Source of the DNA: Streptomyces sp. NBC_01267
Lineage (GTDB): Bacteria; Actinomycetota; Actinomycetes; Streptomycetales; Streptomycetaceae
NCBI RefSeq assembly: GCF_036241575.1
Contig: NZ_CP108455.1
Span: forward strand, 5,273,501-5,337,500
DNA: 64,000 nt
Direction of reading: 5' to 3'
This document shows positions 1-7,568 of this stretch, piece after piece. The translations under genes and the position numbers were made by a program. The first letter of the stretch is position 1, and every line of letters starts with the position of its first letter. A model generated the notes under the pieces. That model made no database searches. It had not been told where the DNA came from and was given only the letters and a program-made list of their open reading frames with translations.

Positions 1-2916
1 CTGGCGCTCGACGGCGAACTCGCCGAGCATCTGGTGACGCCCGCCGCGCTGCGGGCCCACGACACGGAGCTGCTGAGCACCCTGGAGGGCGCCAGACTCT
101 CCAACGCCGACCTGCGCAAGATCCCCGAGGCCGCCGCGGCCCGCCGTGAACTGCTCGACCTGGTGGGCCGTTACCGCCGGGCCAAGCGCAGCCGCGACCT
201 CCTCGACTTCGGCGACCAGATCGCGCTCTCCGCCGAACTGGCGATGACCAGGCCCGAGGTCGGCACCCTCCTGCGGGACGAATTCCGGGTGGTCCTGCTC
301 GACGAGTACCAGGACACCTCCGTCGCCCAGCGGCTGCTGCTGTCCGGGCTCTTCGGCGGTGGCACCGGCCACGCGGTGACCGCGGTCGGCGACCCCTGCC
401 AGGCGATCTACGGCTGGCGCGGCGCCTCCGTCGCCAACCTGGACGACTTCCCCGAACACTTCCCGTACGCCGACGGAAGCCCCGCCACCCGTTTCTCGCT
501 CAGCGAGAACCGCCGCAGCGGCGGCCGTCTCCTCGACCTGGCCAACAGCCTCGCCGCCCCGCTGCGCGCGATGCACGCGGGCGTGGAGGCACTGCGCCCC
601 GCACCGGGAGCGGAGCGGGACGGCATGGTGCGGTGCGCCCTGCTCCGTACGCACGAGGAGGAGATCGGCTGGCTCGCCGACTCGATCGCCCATCTGGTGC
701 GGACGGGCAGGGAACCGGCCGAGATCGCCGTCCTGTGCCGTACCGCGGGCGACTTCGCGGAGATCCAGGGCGCGCTGGTGGCCCGGGACGTGCCGGTCGA
801 GGTGGTCGGCCTCTCGGGGCTGCTGCACCTGCCCGAGGTCGCCGACCTGGTGGCGGTCTGCGAGGTGCTCCAGGACCCGGGGGCCAACGCCTCACTGGTC
901 CGGCTGCTGACCGGCCCGCGCTGGCGGATCGGCCCGCGCGACCTGGCGCTGCTGGGCCGCCGGGCCCGGCTGCTCGTGCGGTACGCGGGCGGCCCCGACG
1001 ACGACCCGGACCGGCGGCTCGCCGAGGCCGTCGAAGGGGTCGACCCGGCCGAGGTGGTCTCACTGGCCGACGCCCTGGACACCTTCCTGGACAGCACGGC
1101 CGAGGACGACGGGCTGCCGTTCTCCGCCGACGCCCGGGTCAGGTTCGCCCGGCTCGCCGCCGAACTGCGCGATCTGCGGCGGTCGCTGGCCGACCCGCTC
1201 ATGGACGTACTGCACCGGGTGCTCGCCACCACGGGCCTGGAGGTCGAGCTCTCCGCCTCGCCGCACGCCCTGGCCGCCCGCAGACGCGAGACGCTCTCCC
1301 AGTTCCTCGACACGGCGGCCGGCTTCGCGTCCCTGGACGGCGAGGCGACCCTGCTGGCGTTCCTGGGATTCCTGCGGACGGCCGTCCAGTACGAGAAGGG
1401 CCTGGACAACGCCCTGCCCGGCGGTGAGAACACGGTCAAGGTCCTCACCGCGCACAAGTCCAAGGGCCTGGAGTGGGACGTCGTCGCGGTCCCCGGCCTG
1501 GTGGCCAGGCAGTTCCCGAGCGAGCAGTCCCGCGAGGTGTGGACGGCGCAGCCGAAGGTACTGCCGCACGCGCTGCGCGGCGACGCGGCGACGCTTCCCG
1601 GCGTACCGGCGTGGGACGCGAAGGGCCTGGCCGCCTTCAAGGCGGAGATGAAGGCCCACCAGCACACGGAAGAACTCCGCCTCGGCTACGTCACCTTCAC
1701 CCGCCCCCGCTCGCTGCTCCTCGGCTCGGCCCACTGGTGGGGCCCGAGCCAGAAGCGGCCACGCGGCCCCTCGGACTTCCTGATCGCGCTGAACGAGCAC
1801 TGCGCGGCGGGCTTCGGCGAGACGGAGATCTGGGCGGACGCACCGGAGGAGGACGAGGAGAACCCGGCCCTGCGCGAGGCGGCGGCGGACCACGCGTGGC
1901 CGCTGCCGCTGGACCGGACGTCGTTCGACCGGCGCCGGGACGCGGCGGACCTGGTCCTGGCCGAACTCGACGCGGTGCGCCCGGACCCGGCCGTGGACCC
2001 GGACCAGGACCCGTACCTGGACAAGAGCGAGGTCGGCGCCGTGGATTACCCACCAGCGCGTGCGGACCTCGGCCCGGGGCAGCGCCCCGCGACGGCCGTA
2101 CCGCACGCCTCACCCGTGCCTCACCCCGCCGCACCCGTACCGCACGCCCGCGCCACCCCCGACGCCCAGGCCCGCCCCCACCCGCAGCCCCCGGCCCCCC
2201 TCACCCCCGAGGACGCCCGCACCATCACCTCCTGGGACCGCGACCTGGACGCCCTCACCGCCGAACTCCTCCGTGCCCGGCGCACCGTGCACGACGTCCC
2301 CGTCCCGCACACCCTCACGGCCACCCAGCTGCTGCGTCTCGCCGAGGATCCGGACGGCTTCGCCCGCGAACTGGCCCGCCCCATGCCGCAGGCCCCGCAC
2401 CCGGCCGCCCGCCGCGGCACCCGGTTCCACGCCTGGGTGGAGTCCCGCTTCGAGGAACTGCCGCTGCCCATGCTGGGCCCCGACGAACTCCCCGGCGGTG
2501 CCGAGGACGAGCCGGAGATCGCCGACGAACGGGATCTCGCCGCACTGAAGGAAGCCTTCGAGCGCACCCCGTACGCAGGGCGCACTCCCCACCGGGTCGA
2601 AGCCCCCTTCACGCTCAGCCTCGCGGGCCGGCTGATCCGCGGCCGGATGGACGCCGTGTACCGCACCTCCGCGCACACCTACGAGATCGTCGACTGGAAG
2701 ACCCACCGCCTCCACACCGCGGACCCCCTCCAGCTCGCCGTCTACCGCCTGGCCTGGGCCGAGCAGCACCACATCCCGCTCTCCTCGGTCACCGCCGCGT
2801 TCCTCTACGTACGCACCGGGGAAGTGATCAGGCCCACACCGCTGCCCGGCCGGGCGGAGCTGGAGCGCATCCTGCTGGGTGATCCGCTGGACCGGCCACC
2901 CCCACCGGCCGGTTAG
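1..2916 (+). CDS. AdnB-like UvrD-family helicase with C-terminal RecB-type nuclease (5' end missing)
   Basis: ATP-dependent DNA helicase-nuclease that would process double-strand breaks as one subunit of an AdnAB-type complex. The frame is open from base 1, so the N-terminus with the Walker A motif lies outside the window. Visible helicase motifs are LLDEYQDTS (II), VGDPCQAIYGWRG (III), LTAHKSKGLEWD (V) and LRLGYVTFTRPR (VI). A proline/alanine-rich linker (about positions 2080-2230) leads to a PD-(D/E)XK nuclease domain with GTRFHAWVE, RGRMDAVY, EIVDWKTH and QLAVYRLAW. That order (helicase then RecB-like nuclease) is typical of AdnA/AdnB. AdnB is preferred over AdnA because nudC and uvrD2 follow, as in mycobacteria, but the partner gene is not visible. 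The stop lies 10 bases before the next start. Confidence 0.85.
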   Translation: MALDGELAEHLVTPAALRAHDTELLSTLEGARLSNADLRKIPEAAAARRELLDLVGRYRRAKRSRDLLDFGDQIALSAELAMTRPEVGTLLRDEFRVVLLDEYQDTSVAQRLLLSGLFGGGTGHAVTAVGDPCQAIYGWRGASVANLDDFPEHFPYADGSPATRFSLSENRRSGGRLLDLANSLAAPLRAMHAGVEALRPAPGAERDGMVRCALLRTHEEEIGWLADSIAHLVRTGREPAEIAVLCRTAGDFAEIQGALVARDVPVEVVGLSGLLHLPEVADLVAVCEVLQDPGANASLVRLLTGPRWRIGPRDLALLGRRARLLVRYAGGPDDDPDRRLAEAVEGVDPAEVVSLADALDTFLDSTAEDDGLPFSADARVRFARLAAELRDLRRSLADPLMDVLHRVLATTGLEVELSASPHALAARRRETLSQFLDTAAGFASLDGEATLLAFLGFLRTAVQYEKGLDNALPGGENTVKVLTAHKSKGLEWDVVAVPGLVARQFPSEQSREVWTAQPKVLPHALRGDAATLPGVPAWDAKGLAAFKAEMKAHQHTEELRLGYVTFTRPRSLLLGSAHWWGPSQKRPRGPSDFLIALNEHCAAGFGETEIWADAPEEDEENPALREAAADHAWPLPLDRTSFDRRRDAADLVLAELDAVRPDPAVDPDQDPYLDKSEVGAVDYPPARADLGPGQRPATAVPHASPVPHPAAPVPHARATPDAQARPHPQPPAPLTPEDARTITSWDRDLDALTAELLRARRTVHDVPVPHTLTATQLLRLAEDPDGFARELARPMPQAPHPAARRGTRFHAWVESRFEELPLPMLGPDELPGGAEDEPEIADERDLAALKEAFERTPYAGRTPHRVEAPFTLSLAGRLIRGRMDAVYRTSAHTYEIVDWKTHRLHTADPLQLAVYRLAWAEQHHIPLSSVTAAFLYVRTGEVIRPTPLPGRAELERILLGDPLDRPPPPAG

Positions 2917-2926
2917 GCTCGACGGC

Positions 2927-4321
2927 ATGAGCGACACCCCGGACAGCGCCGTCCGCACGTACATCGATCAGCACCGCAAGGCCTTCGTCGAAGACCTGGC
3001 CGAGTGGCTCCGCATCCCCTCGGTGTCCGCGCAGCCGGACCACGACGCGGACGTACGGCGCAGCGCCGACTGGCTGGCCGCCAAGCTCAAGGAGACCGGC
3101 TTCCCGGTCACGGAGATCCTGGACACCCCCGGCGCCCCCGCGGTCTTCGCCGAGTGGCCCTCCGGCGAGGCGGACGCACCGACCGTGCTCGTCTACGGCC
3201 ACCACGACGTCCAGCCCGCGGCGGTCGAGGACGGCTGGCACACCGACCCCTTCGAGCCGGTGATCCGGGACGGCCGGATGTACGGAAGGGGCGCGGCCGA
3301 CGACAAGGGCCAGGTGTTCTTCCACACACTCGGTGTCCGGGCCCACCTGGCCGCCACCGGCCGCACCGCCCCCGCGGTCAACCTCAAGCTGCTCATCGAG
3401 GGCGAGGAGGAGTCCGGCTCCCCGAACTTCCGCGCACTCGTCGAGCAGCACGCCGAGCGCCTCGCCGCCGACACCGTGATCGTCTCGGACACCGGGATGT
3501 GGTCCGAGACCACCCCGACCGTCTGCACCGGCATGCGCGGCCTCGCCGAGTGCGAGATCACCTTCGGGGGCCCCGACCAGGACATCCACTCCGGTTCCTT
3601 CGGCGGCGCGGTCCCCAACCCGGCCACCGCGATCGCCCGGCTGGTCGCCGCGCTCCACGACGACGAGGGACGCGTCACGGTCCCGGGTTTCTACGACGGC
3701 ATCGCCGAGCTCACCGACGCCGAGCGCGAACTGTTCGCGGAGCTGCCCTTCGACGAGGACGAGTGGCTGCGCACCGCCAAGTCCCGTGCCGCCGCCGGTG
3801 AACAGGGTCACACCACGCTGGAGCGGATCTGGGCCCGCCCGACCGCCGAGGTCAACGGCATCGGCGGCGGTTACCAGGGCGTGGGCGGCAAGACCGTCGT
3901 CCCGTCGTCCGCCATGGTGAAGCTGTCGTTCCGGCTGGTCGCGGGCCAGGACCCGGTCCGTATCGAGAAGCTGGTCACCGAGTGGGTGGCCGCCCGGGTG
4001 CCCGCCGGGATCCGGTCCGGGATCGCTTTCAGCGCGGGCACCCGCCCCTGCCTGACCCCGCTGGACCACCCCGCCCTCCAGTCGGTCGTACGGGCCATGG
4101 GCCGTGCGTTCGGCGAGAAGATCCGCTTCACCCGGGAGGGCGGATCGGGGCCCGCCGCCGACCTCCAGGACGTGCTGGGCGCTCCGGTCCTCTTCCTGGG
4201 GATTTCCGTACCGTCCGACGGCTGGCACGCACCCAACGAGAAGGTCGAACTCGACCTGCTGCTCAAGGGTGTCGAGACCACCGCGCATCTGTGGGGCGAC
4301 ATGGCCGCTGCCCTGCGATGA
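2927..4321 (+). CDS. M20-family dipeptidase/metallopeptidase
   Basis: Cytosolic zinc peptidase of the M20 family (464 aa), expected to hydrolyse dipeptides or related amides. The metal-binding signature is complete: YGHHDVQP carries the first His and Asp, GRGAADDKGQ the bridging Asp, EGEEESGS the catalytic and metal Glu pair, SDTGMW a further Asp, and a late His lies in DGWHAPNEK. The lid (dimerisation) domain lies between. The ATG at 2927 follows the upstream stop by 10 bases. A TAGGCT -10-like hexamer at 2914-2919 sits only 7 bases upstream, so a leaderless transcript is possible. Substrate cannot be inferred. Confidence 0.9.
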   Translation: MSDTPDSAVRTYIDQHRKAFVEDLAEWLRIPSVSAQPDHDADVRRSADWLAAKLKETGFPVTEILDTPGAPAVFAEWPSGEADAPTVLVYGHHDVQPAAVEDGWHTDPFEPVIRDGRMYGRGAADDKGQVFFHTLGVRAHLAATGRTAPAVNLKLLIEGEEESGSPNFRALVEQHAERLAADTVIVSDTGMWSETTPTVCTGMRGLAECEITFGGPDQDIHSGSFGGAVPNPATAIARLVAALHDDEGRVTVPGFYDGIAELTDAERELFAELPFDEDEWLRTAKSRAAAGEQGHTTLERIWARPTAEVNGIGGGYQGVGGKTVVPSSAMVKLSFRLVAGQDPVRIEKLVTEWVAARVPAGIRSGIAFSAGTRPCLTPLDHPALQSVVRAMGRAFGEKIRFTREGGSGPAADLQDVLGAPVLFLGISVPSDGWHAPNEKVELDLLLKGVETTAHLWGDMAAALR

Positions 4322-4370
4322 CCACGCTGAACCGAACCACCCAGTCCATCAGGGGGAGTTGGAAGCACCT

Positions 4371-5378
4371 GTGAGCAACGTCAGCAACGCCACCGAAGAC
4401 CACGCCACCGAAGGCCAGGGGGCCCGGGGCCACACCCCCGGAGCCCCTGCCGGCGCGGACCCGCACCGGCCGATCGGCCTGACCGCGCCCAGCGGCATCG
4501 ACCGGGCCGCCCACCACCGCCTCGACGAGGCCTGGCTCGCGGCGGCCTGGAGCCATCCGACCACCCGGGTCTTCGTCGTCTCCGGCGGTCAGGCGCTGAT
4601 CGACGAGACGGCCGACGGCCGTACCGAACTGCTCATGACCCCGAGCTTCGAGGCCCCGCTCACCGAGGAGCACCGCTACTTCCTCGGTACGGACCCCGAG
4701 GGTGTGTCCTACTTCGCGCTCCAGAAGGACACCCTCCCGGGCCGGATGGACCAGTCCGCGCGCCCGGCCGGACTGCGCGAGGCGGGCCTGCTGCTCTCGC
4801 CGCGCGACGCCGGGCTGCTGGTGCACGCGGTGGCGCTGGAGAACTGGCAGCGCCTGCACCGGTTCTGCTCGCGCTGCGGCGAGCGCACGGTCATCGCAGC
4901 CGCGGGCCACATCCGCCGCTGCCAGGCCTGCGGGGCCGAGCACTACCCGCGTACCGACCCGGCCGTGATCATGCTCGTCACCGACGAGCACGACCGGGCG
5001 CTGCTGGGCCGCCAGGTGCACTGGCCCGAGGGGCGGTTCTCCACCCTTGCCGGATTCGTCGAGCCGGGCGAGTCCATCGAGACCTCGGTGGCGCGCGAGG
5101 TGTTCGAGGAGGCGGGCGTCACGATCGGCGAGGTGCAGTACGTGGCCAGCCAGCCGTGGCCCTTCCCGTCCAGCCTGATGCTCGGCTTCATGGCACGGGC
5201 CACGTCGTCGGAGATCACCGTGGACGGCGAGGAGATCAGCGAGGCGCGCTGGTTCTCGCGGGAGGACCTGCGTTCCGCGATCGAGTCGGGCGTGGTCCTT
5301 CCCCCGGCCGGTATCTCGATCGCGGCCCGGCTGGTGGAGCTCTGGTACGGCAAGCCGCTGCCGAAGCCGCTGACCTGA
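4371..5378 (+). CDS. nudC: NADH pyrophosphatase NudC (Nudix, zinc ribbon)
   Basis: NudC hydrolyses NAD(H) to NMN(H) and AMP, and in other bacteria also removes NAD caps from RNA. The 335-aa protein has an N-terminal NUDIX-like region, a four-cysteine zinc ribbon (CSRCGE and CQACGA), and the Nudix box from GFVEPGES through REVFEEAG. It is followed by SQPWPFPSS, the signature that separates NudC from other Nudix enzymes. The GTG at 4371 is preceded by AGGGGGAG at 4351-4358. nudC next to mycoredoxin and uvrD2 is a conserved actinobacterial order; here an extra block of about 10 kb separates nudC from mycoredoxin. Confidence 0.95.
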   Translation: MSNVSNATEDHATEGQGARGHTPGAPAGADPHRPIGLTAPSGIDRAAHHRLDEAWLAAAWSHPTTRVFVVSGGQALIDETADGRTELLMTPSFEAPLTEEHRYFLGTDPEGVSYFALQKDTLPGRMDQSARPAGLREAGLLLSPRDAGLLVHAVALENWQRLHRFCSRCGERTVIAAAGHIRRCQACGAEHYPRTDPAVIMLVTDEHDRALLGRQVHWPEGRFSTLAGFVEPGESIETSVAREVFEEAGVTIGEVQYVASQPWPFPSSLMLGFMARATSSEITVDGEEISEARWFSREDLRSAIESGVVLPPAGISIAARLVELWYGKPLPKPLT

Positions 5379-5436
5379 CCCCACCCCACCTGACCCCACC
5401 CGTCCCGACTCGACCTGTGCCCCCGCGACCGTCGCT

Positions 5437-5748
5437 CTACTTCCGGCCTACATCGATCCAGCCCGGTGTGTCGTCCTCGTTGCGGGGCTGCAGTTCGACC
5501 CGGATGTGGTGGGTGTTCTCGCGCGTCGCGGACCCACTGCCGCCCACGGTGACCACCCCGATCCGCAGCTTCCCCTCGGCCCCGGCCTCCCGGCTCACCT
5601 GAACGGCGATCTCCAGACTCACCTTCTCCACGCTGAGGCGCAGCGCACTGTCCCCGATGCGGCTCTGCGCCTCGGTCAGTTCGGCCCGCACCTGGCTGAT
5701 CAGATCCGCCAGACCGGCCACTGGTGTGGCTCCTGTCCCGTGCCCCAT
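5437..5748 (-). CDS. Trypco2-domain small protein
   Basis: A 103-aa cytosolic protein with a helical N-terminus (LADLISQVRAEL, then EAQSRIG) and a beta-rich C-terminal half (VSLEIAVQVSREAGAEG and LRIGVVTVGGSG). This pattern matches trypco2, the trypsin-co-occurring domain 2 found beside trypsin-like proteases in predicted bacterial conflict systems. The neighbour supports the match: a trypsin-like protease starts divergently only 59 bases away. Its molecular role is unknown; an adaptor or inhibitor of the protease is a guess. The ATG follows a GGGGGAG-type ribosome site. The family call rests on pattern and context, not on a profile search. Confidence 0.7.
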   Translation of the reverse strand: MGHGTGATPVAGLADLISQVRAELTEAQSRIGDSALRLSVEKVSLEIAVQVSREAGAEGKLRIGVVTVGGSGSATRENTHHIRVELQPRNEDDTPGWIDVGRK

Positions 5749-5834
5749 GGCTCCCCCTTGTGCAGCTCGGGTCTCATTGTCGTCCCTTGCACCTATTCTG
5801 GGGAAGCATGAGGGGGGAGCCGTTACGGCTCAAC
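5749..5834 (+). promoter_or_regulatory. Divergent promoter region with alternative starts and a TTA codon
   Basis: The short gap between the trypco2 and protease genes holds a -10-like TATTCT (5794-5799) pointing at the protease, without a clear -35. Transcription would then begin near 5806, giving a leaderless message from ATG 5808. In that frame residue 6 is a TTA codon (5823-5825), which in Streptomyces needs the rare bldA tRNA. If translation instead starts at ATG 5835, using AGGGGGGAG at 5811-5819, the TTA codon is untranslated. The start choice therefore decides whether the operon depends on bldA. Confidence 0.4.
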
Positions 5835-7568
5835 ATGCCTATGGATCAACAGAGTTGGCGGCTGCGACTGCGAGAACAGCCGCCGGGGGGCCAGCCGGGA
5901 CAGGTGCTCGGCGCGGGGGTCCTGTTCGGTCAGGACCTGGTACTGACCTGCGCCCATGTGCTTCCTGGCCGGACCGATCAGGTCAGGGTCGAATTCCCTT
6001 TGCTGAAAGGGAAGTTGCAGGGGGTGTCCCGCACGGCGACCGTGCTGGACGAGTACTTCGTGCCGCGTCACGGCAAGCACGAGGGGGACCTCGCCCTGCT
6101 GCGGCTGACCAGCCCGGCGCCGGTCCCCTCGACGGTCGTGCTCGACCGTGACCCGGTTCCGTACGACACCAGGGTCATGGTCGACGGCTTCCCCAGGGGC
6201 CGCTCGGGCGGTTTCTGGGTGGACGCCCAGCTCAAGGGCCCCGGAGGGCACGGCGACGAATGGGTGCAGCTGAACCCGGTCGGCTACCGCGACCGCGATC
6301 CCCGGGGGTTCAGCGGGGCAGGAGTCACCGAGGCCGGGAGCGGCCGGCTGATCGGGATCATGGTCGCCGTGTACGGCAACCCCGACACGGAAGAGCCCCT
6401 GCTCTACTTCTACATGATCCCGGGCGCGACGATCGCCGGTCATCTCCCGCTCGTCGCCGCACACCACATGACGGGCTCCCCGGTCATCCCCCCGCAGCTG
6501 TCGGTCGCCCCCGAGGCCGCGCGGACCGGCCGGCCGCTGGGGCTTCAGCGCACGCTGACCCGCTGGCTGCACCGGGACGCGGACACCTGGGACACCGAGA
6601 CCGTCTTCGTACGCGAGGACGACGCCGAGGCCGCGTCCGCCCTGCGGACCACCCTCAACCTGGCCGACCGCGAGCGCTCGCCCGCCCTCTCCACCGCCGA
6701 CACCCGGCGGTCCGGCGACGGTACGGTGCCCCGCCCCGGCACCATCGACCTGGCGGTGGCCGCCGCCGGGATGTCCCACGAGGAGCTGACCCGGGCCCTG
6801 GAACCGCGGCAGCAGCTGTCCTCGGTCGCCATCGTCTCCGCCGACCGGTCGGCGGCCACCCCGCAGGAGCTGGCCGGGCTGCTGCGCACCCTGGCCGACC
6901 GCGGGGTGCGGCTGCTCCTCGTGCTCAACGCCCCCGAACCGGCGCTCACCCAGGAGCTGTTGCCGCCCGGCCGCGCCCGGCTCTGGCTGGCGCGGCTCGC
7001 CGCCCGCACCGACCGGCTCTCGGACGCCGAACGCAGCATCAAGGAGCTGCACCGGCGGCTGACCCCACGGGTCACCCGGCTGCCCGCGGTGCCGGACCCG
7101 CGCAGCGTCGACGCACAACTGTGGACCGCGCAGCTCACCGCGGAGTGGGAGTGGGAGCGGGACGGGGACGAGGCCGCCCTGCTGGAGAAGTTGTCGTACG
7201 CCGAACAGGCCGTGGAGCACTTCCTGTTGGCAGCCGAACGCGCCGAGCGGGAGCTGCGCACCGAACTCGACAGACTGCACGGCCTGCGCGGGCTGCTCGC
7301 CGCCGAACAGGCCCGGCTGTCCCGCGAAGACCGGGCCGAGGACGCCGGGGCGACCGTTCACTACCGGGAGGCGCAGCGGCTGCTGAGGGGCGGACCCAGC
7401 GATCTCGACGACGTGCAGCGGGCGGTCGACGTGTTCGTACGGAGCGTGCACCGGCTGCTGGACGAGGAGCCCGCGCCCCAGGATTCCGGCGCTTCCCAGG
7501 ACCCGGGCGTGTCCCAGGCCCCCGGCCGTCCCCCGGACGGCACCGACGGAGAGGACGAGGACCTGTGA
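5808..7568 (+). CDS. Trypsin-like serine protease with C-terminal helical region
   Basis: Predicted cytosolic serine protease (586 aa), with no signal peptide or membrane segment. The S1-like triad is visible: His50 in TCAHVLPG, Asp94 in EGDLALLRL and Ser169 in RGFSGAGV, where the usual GDSG is GFSG. The protease domain occupies about residues 15-215. A middle region follows (about 300-400), then a charged, Leu/Glu/Arg-rich stretch (about 440-570) likely to form coiled coils. First gene of a five-gene operon; its stop overlaps the kinase start (GTGA). ATG 5808 is taken here; ATG 5835 with a better ribosome site is an alternative. Proteolysis of an operon partner is plausible but not shown. 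Confidence 0.85.
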   Translation: MRGEPLRLNMPMDQQSWRLRLREQPPGGQPGQVLGAGVLFGQDLVLTCAHVLPGRTDQVRVEFPLLKGKLQGVSRTATVLDEYFVPRHGKHEGDLALLRLTSPAPVPSTVVLDRDPVPYDTRVMVDGFPRGRSGGFWVDAQLKGPGGHGDEWVQLNPVGYRDRDPRGFSGAGVTEAGSGRLIGIMVAVYGNPDTEEPLLYFYMIPGATIAGHLPLVAAHHMTGSPVIPPQLSVAPEAARTGRPLGLQRTLTRWLHRDADTWDTETVFVREDDAEAASALRTTLNLADRERSPALSTADTRRSGDGTVPRPGTIDLAVAAAGMSHEELTRALEPRQQLSSVAIVSADRSAATPQELAGLLRTLADRGVRLLLVLNAPEPALTQELLPPGRARLWLARLAARTDRLSDAERSIKELHRRLTPRVTRLPAVPDPRSVDAQLWTAQLTAEWEWERDGDEAALLEKLSYAEQAVEHFLLAAERAERELRTELDRLHGLRGLLAAEQARLSREDRAEDAGATVHYREAQRLLRGGPSDLDDVQRAVDVFVRSVHRLLDEEPAPQDSGASQDPGVSQAPGRPPDGTDGEDEDL

